From positions 1 to 25,694 of the IMG/VR virus record IMGVR_UViG_3300020145_000002: a stretch of DNA of 25,694 nucleotides. One strand, 5' to 3'. Below the pieces are notes generated by a model that searched no databases, was not told the DNA's origin, and saw nothing but the letters and a program-made list of their open reading frames with translations. A program made the position numbers and the translations under genes. Source of the stretch: a virus. Shown piece after piece: positions 7,339 to 14,950 of the stretch (the stretch's first letter is position 1; every line of letters starts with the position of its first letter).

Positions 7339-7692
7339 ATGTTTTCGTTTTTGAAAAACATCTTCAACCCGCTTAAGCGTGCTGCGAAGAAGTTTCAAAA
7401 AAGCGATGCGTTGATGCGCTTAACTGTTGCATTATCTGAAAGTGCTGCTTTGTTTCACATCATCCGCCAGCATGGTTTCCCCGTTGCTTTCCGTGTAACT
7501 ACTTACAGCGGTTATGTTCTGTTTTGCGTTGTCAACGAAGAAAAAACTTACGATTTGGATGTAGGAATTCGCATTGCGGGTTGGTCACGCAGACTGGGGG
7601 GAAAGAAGTTGCACTTCATCTTGCGCATTTGTGAAAGAGATGATTACGAAGAACTTAAAGCAGACCCGCCAGCGGGGGTGTTAGTTTTATGA
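7339..7692 (+). CDS. Small head-region protein of unknown function
   Basis: A 117-residue protein not recognised by motif. It starts with MFSFLKNIFNPLKRAAKK, a basic amphipathic segment, followed by a mixed alpha/beta-looking body. The frame is open back to 7276, but that upstream start lies inside the terminator hairpin; the ATG at 7339 is preceded by GGTGGTGGGTGAT and is preferred. Its stop overlaps the next gene (ATGA at 7689). Its place between capsid and head-tail connector suggests a head accessory or decoration role, but the sequence does not show it. Confidence 0.7.
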   Translation: MFSFLKNIFNPLKRAAKKFQKSDALMRLTVALSESAALFHIIRQHGFPVAFRVTTYSGYVLFCVVNEEKTYDLDVGIRIAGWSRRLGGKKLHFILRICERDDYEELKADPPAGVLVL

Positions 7693-8186
7693 AAACTGAA
7701 ACTTACGCTGCAATCTACACTTACTTAACAAACAAGTATCCCGACCTTGAAGGTAAAGATTTTCACAGGGAAGCGGAAGCAAGTCTTGAACTTCTGCAAG
7801 CATTGTGCGGGCGCATCTTTGAATATGACACCTACACTGAAACCCACACTGTTTTCGCAGGCAGGGTGTTTCTTGCTGCTAAACCTGTGGATGAAGTTCT
7901 TTCCGCAAAGGTGGATGGTGTGGATGTTGATTTCAAAGTGAACAAACCGTTGGGCATCTTGTATGTTGATGCACCCGATGGGGCGGAAGTGGAAGTAACC
8001 TACAGGGGCGGTTACCAAACCCTTCCATCTTCCATCATTATTGCGCTTGCGGATTTAACCTTCTTCTTTATGCAATTAGACCCGCATATAAAAGAAGGCA
8101 GGTTGGGTGAACTTACTTTCGCTTTCACGGAACTTCCAATTTCAGTGCAGCAAGTTGTTTCCGCCTACAAAATGCTGGGGGTGTGA
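7689..8186 (+). CDS. Head-tail connector (adaptor) protein, gp6-like
   Basis: A 165-residue protein resembling the HK97 gp6/lambda-type adaptor that docks under the portal. A helical N-terminus (YAAIYTYLTNKYPDLEG) is followed by a beta-rich middle with AKPVDEVLSAKVDG, a VTYRGGYQTLPSSI motif (about 104-116) and a helical C-terminus (VQQVVSAYKMLGV). The YRGGY-x-x-LP-x-x-I pattern is typical of this family. It is translationally coupled to the gene before it by an ATGA overlap, and the next gene starts 3 bp after its stop. Confidence 0.78.
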   Translation: MKTETYAAIYTYLTNKYPDLEGKDFHREAEASLELLQALCGRIFEYDTYTETHTVFAGRVFLAAKPVDEVLSAKVDGVDVDFKVNKPLGILYVDAPDGAEVEVTYRGGYQTLPSSIIIALADLTFFFMQLDPHIKEGRLGELTFAFTELPISVQQVVSAYKMLGV

Positions 8187-8189
8187 TGA

Positions 8190-8498
8190 ATGTTGCGATA
8201 CTTGCAAGGTAAAATCTTGCGCAGAACAACAAACATAGTAGGAAACGAACTTGTTACAGAACTTCAAGAAGTGGGGGATGTTTGGGGATACTTGTTTTAC
8301 CTTCCGCTGCGGGAACAAATTCGCAATTACGCCACCGTTGGGGTAGTGGATGCCACTTTGATTGTTACAAGAAGCACAGTAGAAATTCAAAACGATGATG
8401 TTTTGCAGTTTGGTAGCAAGAAGTTTGAAATCGTAAGCAGGTTTAAGGTAGATTTGAAGCGTGTTCAAGAAAGATTGGAACTAAGGAGGGTGGAATGA
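8190..8498 (+). CDS. Head closure / head-tail stopper protein candidate
   Basis: A 102-residue, mostly beta-strand protein located between the adaptor and the gp10-like gene, the slot of the head-completion or stopper protein that caps the connector. The C-terminal region (DDVLQFGSKKFEIVSRFKVD) resembles the small beta-barrel seen in such proteins, but there is no diagnostic motif, so the assignment is mostly positional. GGGGGTGTGATGA precedes the ATG, and the stop overlaps the next start (ATGA at 8495). Confidence 0.6.
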   Translation: MLRYLQGKILRRTTNIVGNELVTELQEVGDVWGYLFYLPLREQIRNYATVGVVDATLIVTRSTVEIQNDDVLQFGSKKFEIVSRFKVDLKRVQERLELRRVE

Positions 8499-8956
8499 TG
8501 GCAACTGTGCAATGGAAAGGTTTGGATAGATTTATGAAAAAGATGGAAAATGCAGCGAAAGCAGCGAAAGAAGGTTTGGTGAAATTTACGGGGCAAGTTT
8601 CCGCAGTTGCGAAACAACACGCCCCAGTAGATACAGGTAGATTGCGCAACAGTATTCAGTTTGGGGTGGAAAGGGATGTAGGCAAAGTGTGGGTAAATGT
8701 GGAATATGCGCCCTTCGTGGAATTTGGGCACAAAGCGGAAATTAGACCCGTCCGTGCAAAAGCGTTGCGCTTCTACTTGCGTGGTGTTGGTGAAGTTTTC
8801 GCAAAGTATGTTATTCAGGGGCGTAGTGGTAAAAGTGCAACTTGGGAAAAAGTGGGTGATATTATCCGCAAGCCTTTCATGAAGCCCGCAGCAGAATGGG
8901 CTGCTAAGAACTTGCATAAAATCTTTGAAGAAGTTCGCAAAGCACTGATGGGGTGA
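8495..8956 (+). CDS. HK97 gp10-like tail completion protein
   Basis: A 153-residue protein of the HK97 gp10 family, which helps form the neck or head-tail joining complex. The family signature APVDTGRLRNSI is present (about residues 42-53), followed by VNVEYAPFVEFGHKA (68-82) and a basic C-terminal helix. An AGGAGGG site lies upstream; translation could begin at 8495 or at the second ATG (8498). The start overlaps the previous stop (ATGA). It is followed after 7 bp by the tail terminator candidate. Confidence 0.85.
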   Translation: MMATVQWKGLDRFMKKMENAAKAAKEGLVKFTGQVSAVAKQHAPVDTGRLRNSIQFGVERDVGKVWVNVEYAPFVEFGHKAEIRPVRAKALRFYLRGVGEVFAKYVIQGRSGKSATWEKVGDIIRKPFMKPAAEWAAKNLHKIFEEVRKALMG

Positions 8957-8963
8957 TGAAACT

Positions 8964-9368
8964 ATGCGCATAGCGACAAGCGAAATCGCTGAATTCCTAA
9001 AAGATTTGGTGAAAACGCAATACAAAGTGACCTTTGTGGGGGGCGTGGATAAGTTGGACATCAACAGGCTTGCGAAACCCATTGTCGTGATTACCCCCAC
9101 CCGAACGGAATTGCGAACTGTTGCCCCCGCACATATCTACGAAGTTCAAGATACATTCACTTTCTACATCATCGCAACCAACCCAGCGGAAAAACAAACG
9201 GTAACGGAAGGGGTGGTAAACCTTTTGCTAAACGCTGCGTTTAACCCCAACATTTCTGGGATACAGCCCAAACTTCTGCAAGTGGGGGAAATCTTGTGGG
9301 TTACCGATACCGATACCACATTTGAAATTGCGCAAGTTACAGTTACCGCCACCTACTTGACCCCGTGA
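8964..9368 (+). CDS. Tail terminator-like protein
   Basis: A 134-residue protein between the gp10-like gene and the tail tube gene, the usual slot of the tail terminator (lambda gpU-like). The sequence has helices at both ends and beta-strands between (IYEVQDTFTFYIIATNP, then TFEIAQVTVTATYLTP), compatible with that fold, and GGVDKLDINRLAKPIVVI near the N-terminus. No catalytic or diagnostic residues are visible. The function is inferred from order and fold. Confidence 0.6.
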   Translation: MRIATSEIAEFLKDLVKTQYKVTFVGGVDKLDINRLAKPIVVITPTRTELRTVAPAHIYEVQDTFTFYIIATNPAEKQTVTEGVVNLLLNAAFNPNISGIQPKLLQVGEILWVTDTDTTFEIAQVTVTATYLTP

Positions 9369-9393
9369 AGGTAAATGTAGGTGGTGATGAAGC

Positions 9394-10215
9394 ATGCGAA
9401 CACACATTCAAGACATTTTCTTGATTAAGCCTGAACTAAACGCTGGGGAAGAAGACACTGCAGCAACTTGGCAGACATTTGGTTTCGTCAACGGTGGTGA
9501 TATTGAAGTTAACGAAAACTTGAAAACCGAAAAGGCAATTGGCGGGATTGTGCGCTACTACAGCATAGTTGAACCTTCAGTTTCAGTTGATACTTTGATT
9601 ACACCTGCGGATTTGTCACTGTTTCAATCTTTCTGCTTGGAAAACAAATCTTTCACTATCTTGGCAGGTAACCCCGATTACTGCGTGAAATTCTTAGGTG
9701 CATTCCCTTCAGAAATCAGCGTGGACGGGAAAGTTGGTGAAGCGTTGAAGGTTTCCGTAAAGTTTGAAGTGATGGATGCCGATTTGACTACCCCACCAGC
9801 GACTATTCCCACGCCAACGGGCAGCCCATTCCTGTGGTATCAGGGGGTAGTTACTGTTGCGGGCAACAACTATCAAGTTAGCGAATTCAAAGTTAGCGTT
9901 AAGCGCAATGTCAAACTTGAAGCAGATTTTTCCGCCCGCCCTGCGGGAAAGAAGCGAACCCGCAACTTGTGGGCTTTTGGTTTGAACGAAGTGGAATGCA
10001 GCCTTTCTTTGTTTTTGCCTTATACTGCAGATTTCGCAGCAGATAACATTTCACCTGTTGATGTGTTCATCGGACTTGATGATACTAAATCTATCACGCT
10101 TCAAAACATGTTAGTTTCCCGCAGGCGTGCACCTGTGAAAGGTGGGGATGATATTTGGGTTCTTTCGCTGGACTTGGTTGGGGATAACAACAGTTTAGTG
10201 CTTGACATTGAATGA
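9394..10215 (+). CDS. Major tail tube protein
   Basis: A 273-residue beta-rich protein immediately upstream of the tail chaperone and tape-measure genes, where the tube protein of long-tailed phages sits. Its body has alternating strand patterns and an Asp/Thr/Pro-rich linker near 128-142 (LTTPPATIPTPTGSP), suggesting two domains of similar size; the second half (GVVTVAGNNYQVSEFKVSV onward) resembles the first in layout. Two-domain tube proteins are known in siphoviruses. AGGTGGTGAT (9379-9388) precedes the ATG by 5 bases. I did not see a signature motif, so the call rests on position and composition. Confidence 0.75.
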   Translation: MRTHIQDIFLIKPELNAGEEDTAATWQTFGFVNGGDIEVNENLKTEKAIGGIVRYYSIVEPSVSVDTLITPADLSLFQSFCLENKSFTILAGNPDYCVKFLGAFPSEISVDGKVGEALKVSVKFEVMDADLTTPPATIPTPTGSPFLWYQGVVTVAGNNYQVSEFKVSVKRNVKLEADFSARPAGKKRTRNLWAFGLNEVECSLSLFLPYTADFAADNISPVDVFIGLDDTKSITLQNMLVSRRRAPVKGGDDIWVLSLDLVGDNNSLVLDIE

Positions 10216-10232
10216 TGGTGGGTGATGAAAGT

Positions 10233-10451
10233 ATGCTAACTTCTTACGAACGCCAAGTCCTTTACATCGCTGCGATGAAAGAAGGTGTAGAAGAATTCTG
10301 CGAAAGAATTGGCATCACGCTGAAAGACTTCCAAAAATTGGTGCGGGGGGCTTATCACCCTCTTGCGGAAGCAATTGTGCGGGAACACTGGGATGAAGTA
10401 TTGTGTGTATTAGAAGGTAGAACTTTGCGCAAGGTGGTGAAGAAGCGATGA
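10233..10451 (+). CDS. Small tail-region protein of unknown function
   Basis: A 72-residue, mostly helical protein between tail tube and tail chaperone. GGTGGGTGAT (10217-10226) supports the ATG at 10233; an in-frame ATG at 10212 would overlap the tube stop but has no site. GVEEFCERIGITLKDFQKLVRGAYHPLAEAIVREHWDEV looks like a short helix-turn-helix-like helical bundle, though DNA binding is not shown. The stop overlaps the next gene (ATGA at 10448). It may act in tail assembly, judged only from position. Confidence 0.65.
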   Translation: MLTSYERQVLYIAAMKEGVEEFCERIGITLKDFQKLVRGAYHPLAEAIVREHWDEVLCVLEGRTLRKVVKKR

Positions 10452-10699
10452 CTGAAGAAATCAAAGCACTTGCGGGCAAATCTGATGACCTTCTTGCCAA
10501 CTTAACTTGGCGGGACATGCTTTCCTTCGTTGAAACTTTTGGGGTTGGGATGGATGAAATTTCAAGTTTAGACCCAGCCACCCAAATCAAAGCAACCGCA
10601 TGGTTGGTGTGGCGTGCACATTGCAGGAAAACGGGGGAACAAATAGACTTTGAAACTTTCTTGGATACCCCCATCCCAAGGGAATTTTTTTCGCAGTAA
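10448..10699 (+). CDS. Tail assembly chaperone, zero-frame product (gpG-like)
   Basis: An 83-residue acidic helical protein directly before the tape measure gene, the position of the lambda gpG/gpGT chaperones that bind the tape measure during tail assembly. It ends PIPREFFSQ, where FF is encoded by a run of seven T bases (10685-10691). A second open frame continues from that run to the tape measure start with no good start codon of its own, so a fraction of ribosomes probably shift and make a longer form. The ATG overlaps the previous stop, and AAGGTGGTGAAGAAGCG lies upstream. Confidence 0.75.
   Translation: MTEEIKALAGKSDDLLANLTWRDMLSFVETFGVGMDEISSLDPATQIKATAWLVWRAHCRKTGEQIDFETFLDTPIPREFFSQ
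10685..10691 (+). other. Slippery T7 run, candidate programmed +1 (or -2) frameshift site
   Basis: Frame zero reads GAA TTT TTT TCG CAG TAA. Phe-tRNA on the second TTT can re-pair perfectly after slipping +1 or -2, both of which enter the downstream open frame; a -1 shift would not. The zero-frame stop comes 6 bases after the run. Confidence 0.6.
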
Positions 10700-10901
10700 G
10701 CACCTAAGGCGCAGGCGGAGGGTAGATGAAAAACCAACATCCCCCGCCCTGCTTTATGTTATCCTTGCCCACTACAACCTTGTCCACAGCATTGATGACT
10801 TCCTTAACCTAACCTTCGCACAAACGGAACTTCTATTGACCCGCCTAACCGAATTTGTTGAAGAAATCAACCGCCAAATGAAAGTGGGTGATTTGCGGTA
10901 A
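10692..10901 (+). CDS. Tail assembly chaperone extension made by frameshift (gpT-like)
   Basis: This frame, read as RSKHLRRRRRVDE after the T run, encodes 69 residues to the TAA at 10899-10901, which overlaps the tape measure ATG. Upstream it is closed by a TAG at 10644; between that and its end the only early start is a TTG at 10650 without a ribosome site. A +1 slip would give a product of about 150 residues in total. Its Arg-rich junction and its helical C-terminus (LLTRLTEFVEEINRQMK) fit the gpT-like part that binds the tape measure. Expression by fusion is inferred, not shown. Confidence 0.6.
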   Translation, partial: RSKHLRRRRRVDEKPTSPALLYVILAHYNLVHSIDDFLNLTFAQTELLLTRLTEFVEEINRQMKVGDLR

Positions 10902-13441
10902 TGGAAGTTCTTGAACTTGTAATCAAAGTTTCTGAAAACATAGCGGAAGTCAGCGGGAAGATAAAGGGGCAACTGGAGGAAATTCAAAAGGCAGCGGAAA
11001 GTGCGGGGAATTCTATTGAAAACATGGCTTCAAGGATGAAAACTGCGGGGAACATCATGCTGGGGGTAGGTGCGGGGTTGCTGGGAACTTTCATCGCCCT
11101 TTCCCGTGCGGGGATGAACTACGCTACTATGCTTGATAAGCAAAGCAAACAATTGGGGCTTACCGCTGAACAAACCGCAGTGATGCTTGGAACACTTGAA
11201 GAATTAGATGTTGAAGCCAACGCAGTTATCCCCGCAATTTACTACTTACACGGTCAACTTGCGCACGGTGCAGAAAAGACGGGGGATGCAGCGGAAAAGG
11301 CTTCATCAAAAATCAAGAAGGGGCTTAGCGAACAAGAAAAGGCTTATAACAAACTAATGCAGCCAGTTAGGGAATTAAATGAAAGGAAACAAAGGTTGTT
11401 GAACAATCTATCGGAATTAAACTTGAAGTTTGCCGACCACGCTATGCGGGTTGAAGAAGTGGGGAGGCAATATAAGGCTGCTTTAAATGCAATTGCTTTA
11501 GCGCAACAGAAACTTAATTGGGAAAGCCAATCAAAAATGCTTATGCTTCAATACAACTTGTTCAACAGATTGCGTGATATTCAATTAGAAGCAGCACTTA
11601 TCAATCTTGAATACGCTGCGAACATGAAGAAACTGAACGCTGAATTCTACTACGGGCAAATTAACGCACAACAGTATGCTGCCCGCTTAATGGAACTTCA
11701 AATTGAACGACAAACCGCTTTAGCAAGGTTACAAGTTGCACAAGAAAGGGCTTATCGTGAACATGTAGGGAAAGCAATGGAATTACAGTTTACTCTTTAC
11801 GAAAAGCAAATTGAAATCCAGATGCAGGCTGCACAGGCAGCAGAACAATACAGAAGACAACAAGCGGAATTGGCAAGGTTATACATGCAATTGCAAGCAC
11901 AACAGCAAAGTTACATCAGCGAACTGGCTTCAGTTAACAATCAACTGCAGGCTTCAATGATGCAAGTTGGGGTTGCGATGACATATGTTGCAAATAGTGT
12001 TGATACCGCTGCAAATAAAATTGTAATGGCGTTTGAAAAAGTAAGTGCATCTTCGGAAAGGGTTAGTCAAGTTGTGGAAGCAATTAAAGCGAAAGCAAGG
12101 GAAGCAGCAACCCCAACGGAAGCGTTCTTCACTACAGTTTCTGAATTGCGCAAAATCCAAGATGAAACTTTGCGAATGCAAGCGATGCGCCAACTCTTTG
12201 GAAGGTATGCACCCCAAATTGCCCCGCTGGTGCAGATGTCAGAAGAAGAATATCAAAGAACACAACAACAATATCAAGCGATTGCATCAAGCCCTGAAAC
12301 AGTGGCAAGGGTTGACAGTTTAAGCGATAGCATAAACCGCTTATCCCTTGCTATCAAATCTTTAGGTGCGGAATTGCTTGCCGCTATAGCGCCCCAACTT
12401 CAGCAGTTCATTGAACACTTAACAGAACTGATTATCAAGATAAAAGAATTCATCAAAGAACACCCCAATTTAGCGAAACTTTTCGCCACCTTCATGTTGG
12501 GGGGCGGTGCGATTTCATCCTTCTTGGGTGCTGCGTTGCACTTTGCTGCTAACATCGCACTAATCGCAGGCAACTGGGGCGCATTGACGGGTGCGCTAAG
12601 GGGTGGGTTCGGTATTCTTTCCTTTGGAAGGTTCATCTTCATGGGATTTGGTGCTGCTATTAAGTTCGTGGTGGGTGCTGTTACAGCACTTGCTGCTGCG
12701 TTGGGGTTGCCCGTGTGGGCTGTGGTGGCACTGATTGCAGCAATCATCGCTGTTATCGCTGTAATCATCAAGTTCAGGAAGGAAATTTGGGAATTCATCA
12801 AGAAAGCAGCAAAATGGATTTGGGAAGGATTGAAGAAGATAGGCGAAGCAATTTGGAACTTCCTGAAGGGTTTGTGGGAAAAACTGAAGGGTTGGTTCAA
12901 ATACTTGTGGGAACTTAGCAAAGAAGGTAGGAAACTTATCTTTGACTACATCAAAGGCTTAGTGTCAAAGATTGCTGAACTTCCTTCCGCCTTGTGGGAA
13001 AAGATAAAAGAAATTGCTTCTAAGGCATATGAATGGGGTAAGAAACTTGTGGAACAATTTTGGGAAGGTATCAAATCCCTTGCACGAAAACCTGTGGAAG
13101 CGTTCCAGTGGATTGTCCAGAAAATTCGCAACCTGCTACCGTTTTCGCCCCCGAAAGAAGGTGCTTTGCGTGATTTGCCTGTTGCTGCACGAAAGTTGGG
13201 CGAAATCTTGGCAGATAATTTCGTTATCCCGATTGATAAAATCAACGCAAAACTAAGCAACTTAGTGGCTGGGGTTAGCCCCGCTGTGGCAACCCCACGA
13301 ATTGCACCCGCTGGCGCTTCGGGGCACTATGTTTACACCATATCTTTCGCTTCCGATAAGGAAATCAGCAGCCAACTTCGCAGCAAGATTGCTGAATTCA
13401 TTGAAAACGAATTCGTGCCATTCCTGCGGAGGGTGATGTGA
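10901..13441 (+). CDS. Tape measure protein
   Basis: An 846-residue protein that fixes tail length and is ejected with the DNA. The N-terminal half is almost wholly helical and Gln/Ala/Glu-rich (long coiled coil, about residues 150-420). A hydrophobic central block follows (about 525-630, with long Ala/Ile/Val stretches that look membrane-inserting), then an amphipathic Trp-containing helical repeat region (about 635-760, repeated pattern W-x2-I/L-K). Near the C-terminus is LPFSPPKEGALRDLP, the PFSP motif commonly found in tape measures. At about 1.5 angstrom per residue, the tail would be near 125 nm. The ATG overlaps the stop of the chaperone extension. Confidence 0.92.
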   Translation: MEVLELVIKVSENIAEVSGKIKGQLEEIQKAAESAGNSIENMASRMKTAGNIMLGVGAGLLGTFIALSRAGMNYATMLDKQSKQLGLTAEQTAVMLGTLEELDVEANAVIPAIYYLHGQLAHGAEKTGDAAEKASSKIKKGLSEQEKAYNKLMQPVRELNERKQRLLNNLSELNLKFADHAMRVEEVGRQYKAALNAIALAQQKLNWESQSKMLMLQYNLFNRLRDIQLEAALINLEYAANMKKLNAEFYYGQINAQQYAARLMELQIERQTALARLQVAQERAYREHVGKAMELQFTLYEKQIEIQMQAAQAAEQYRRQQAELARLYMQLQAQQQSYISELASVNNQLQASMMQVGVAMTYVANSVDTAANKIVMAFEKVSASSERVSQVVEAIKAKAREAATPTEAFFTTVSELRKIQDETLRMQAMRQLFGRYAPQIAPLVQMSEEEYQRTQQQYQAIASSPETVARVDSLSDSINRLSLAIKSLGAELLAAIAPQLQQFIEHLTELIIKIKEFIKEHPNLAKLFATFMLGGGAISSFLGAALHFAANIALIAGNWGALTGALRGGFGILSFGRFIFMGFGAAIKFVVGAVTALAAALGLPVWAVVALIAAIIAVIAVIIKFRKEIWEFIKKAAKWIWEGLKKIGEAIWNFLKGLWEKLKGWFKYLWELSKEGRKLIFDYIKGLVSKIAELPSALWEKIKEIASKAYEWGKKLVEQFWEGIKSLARKPVEAFQWIVQKIRNLLPFSPPKEGALRDLPVAARKLGEILADNFVIPIDKINAKLSNLVAGVSPAVATPRIAPAGASGHYVYTISFASDKEISSQLRSKIAEFIENEFVPFLRRVM

Positions 13442-14640
13442 AAGTGATTGTGTCAATCCCCACTAAGGTTGATGTGTTCGTTCACTTGAAGGCATTCTTA
13501 ATCCAACTTGATGCAACCCAGCGCACCCCAGTTGAAATCTGCAATAGCGGTAGTCAATACACTTACGATTGCAGAATTTACCCCGCACTGCGCAGGAAAG
13601 TGAACTTTCGCATAACTTACGCTGGGAGAGATTACATGCACAGTTTAATTTACCCGCACCCGCTTTTCGCAGACACCCCACTTTATCATGTGTGTGTGCC
13701 CATAAAAATCTACATTCGTGGGACTTTCGTGTTGGATGTAAGTTCACCTTCCCCAACGAAATCAGGTAGGTGGAATTCGCATTACTTCAATCACAAAATC
13801 GCTTACAACTTCAGCGGTAGCGTTAATTATGTTTACAACAACGAATGGCAAAGAACGCCGTTTGAAAATGAAGTTTCAGGGATACTTGATGCCGAAAGCG
13901 ATAAAGTGGGGCGTCCCGTTAGGATAACTTTCAACCTTGCGGATTTGCCCACCGTTTCTGTTTACGCTATAGATGTTCATGCTATTTTTGATGATAAAAC
14001 CGCTATCCAATACCGCCCCTATGGAAGCCCCGTTCCGCTTTTAGGTGCAGAATTTGGGCGTCACGAAGCCTGTCATGGGATGGAAGTCCGCAACGGAAAG
14101 TTAACTTTCTATAAAGCATCAGATATGTTGACAAAAATATATGGCATCGTTGATGCTTGCCTTGAAAACTTTTCAAATCCAGATGCTTTACCCCCATACC
14201 CAGAAGAAGAAAGCGGTGTGTATCCTTTCACGCTGCCCGACCCGCAGGAAATTGAATTCATTGCAGACAGGCGTGCCGTGTGGCTTTATCACACTATCGG
14301 GAAAAACAGGTTTAACGAAGATGTCCCCACATTATGCGGGTTTAGAAGTTTGCGTGTTTTGTTTTACCTTGGACATCCACTATTGTGGAAACCTGTTGTG
14401 TCGGTGCAAGATGACTTTGGTAGGTGGTGGGTTTGGCAGTATTCGCTTACATACTTAAACAAAAATGTTAACTACTACGAAACTACTGTGCTGCGAAGAT
14501 TTTATCTTCACGGGATGCTTCAAGAAAGCAAAACTTGTCGTGAAGTTGTGATTTACGAAGCGTTACCTTCCCCCGCAGTGCACGCTTCAACACCTAAAGT
14601 TCCCCCCGACCAACGGGTTGTGAATGAAAATAGATTTTAA
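13438..14640 (+). CDS. Tail protein of unknown type, next to tape measure (distal tail candidate)
   Basis: A 400-residue beta-rich protein rich in Tyr, Pro and aromatic residues, without a motif I can name. It begins with GTG (13438), overlapping the tape measure stop, after GGAGGGTGAT; a second GTG at 13444 is equally possible. The position right after the tape measure is that of the distal tail protein or first tail-tip protein. A Cys/His cluster occurs in the middle (FGRHEACHGM). The C-terminal ~30 residues (PSPAVHASTPKVPP) look disordered. Confidence 0.7.
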   Translation: MKVIVSIPTKVDVFVHLKAFLIQLDATQRTPVEICNSGSQYTYDCRIYPALRRKVNFRITYAGRDYMHSLIYPHPLFADTPLYHVCVPIKIYIRGTFVLDVSSPSPTKSGRWNSHYFNHKIAYNFSGSVNYVYNNEWQRTPFENEVSGILDAESDKVGRPVRITFNLADLPTVSVYAIDVHAIFDDKTAIQYRPYGSPVPLLGAEFGRHEACHGMEVRNGKLTFYKASDMLTKIYGIVDACLENFSNPDALPPYPEEESGVYPFTLPDPQEIEFIADRRAVWLYHTIGKNRFNEDVPTLCGFRSLRVLFYLGHPLLWKPVVSVQDDFGRWWVWQYSLTYLNKNVNYYETTVLRRFYLHGMLQESKTCREVVIYEALPSPAVHASTPKVPPDQRVVNENRF

Positions 14641-14659
14641 ATGCTGGTGGTGATGTTTC

Positions 14660-14950
14660 ATGTCAGCAGAAAACCCGATGCTTTGGGGGAAAAAGGAACT
14701 GACAAACGATTTCAACTATTCGCTAACATTTTGCTTTACTGCTACAAGGCAAATCGGAAGGTTGGACATTTACGCCGTGCACCCAACCACTTTTCAGGTG
14801 CTGGATTACATTAACGATATTGACCTTCAATTTGGGGAAGTAGATTTTCTTGTGCTACCTGACCAAACATTTGCCGTGAAGTGGGGTAATAGAATTCACG
14901 CAAAATACCACCCTATCACTTTGCAACGCTTGAAGGAGGGTGAATTTTGA
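14660..14950 (+). CDS. Small tail-tip protein of unknown function
   Basis: A 96-residue protein in the tail-tip block, with GGTGGTGAT (14646-14654) five bases before the ATG. It shows a DFNYSLTFCF segment and a hydrophobic VDFLVLPDQTFAVKWG pattern that suggest a small beta domain. I recognise no family. Its 3' end contains the ribosome site (GGAGGG) of the following large gene, and the two overlap by one base. Confidence 0.65.
   Translation: MSAENPMLWGKKELTNDFNYSLTFCFTATRQIGRLDIYAVHPTTFQVLDYINDIDLQFGEVDFLVLPDQTFAVKWGNRIHAKYHPITLQRLKEGEF

Noticed and set aside
10650-10901. Separate gene starting at TTG 10650
   Set aside because: There is no ribosome site, it begins deep in the previous gene, and a frameshift at the T run explains the frame better.
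12400-12921. Leftward 173-codon frame under the tape measure gene
   Set aside because: It is antisense to a clear gene, has no site, and its composition mirrors the tape measure codons.
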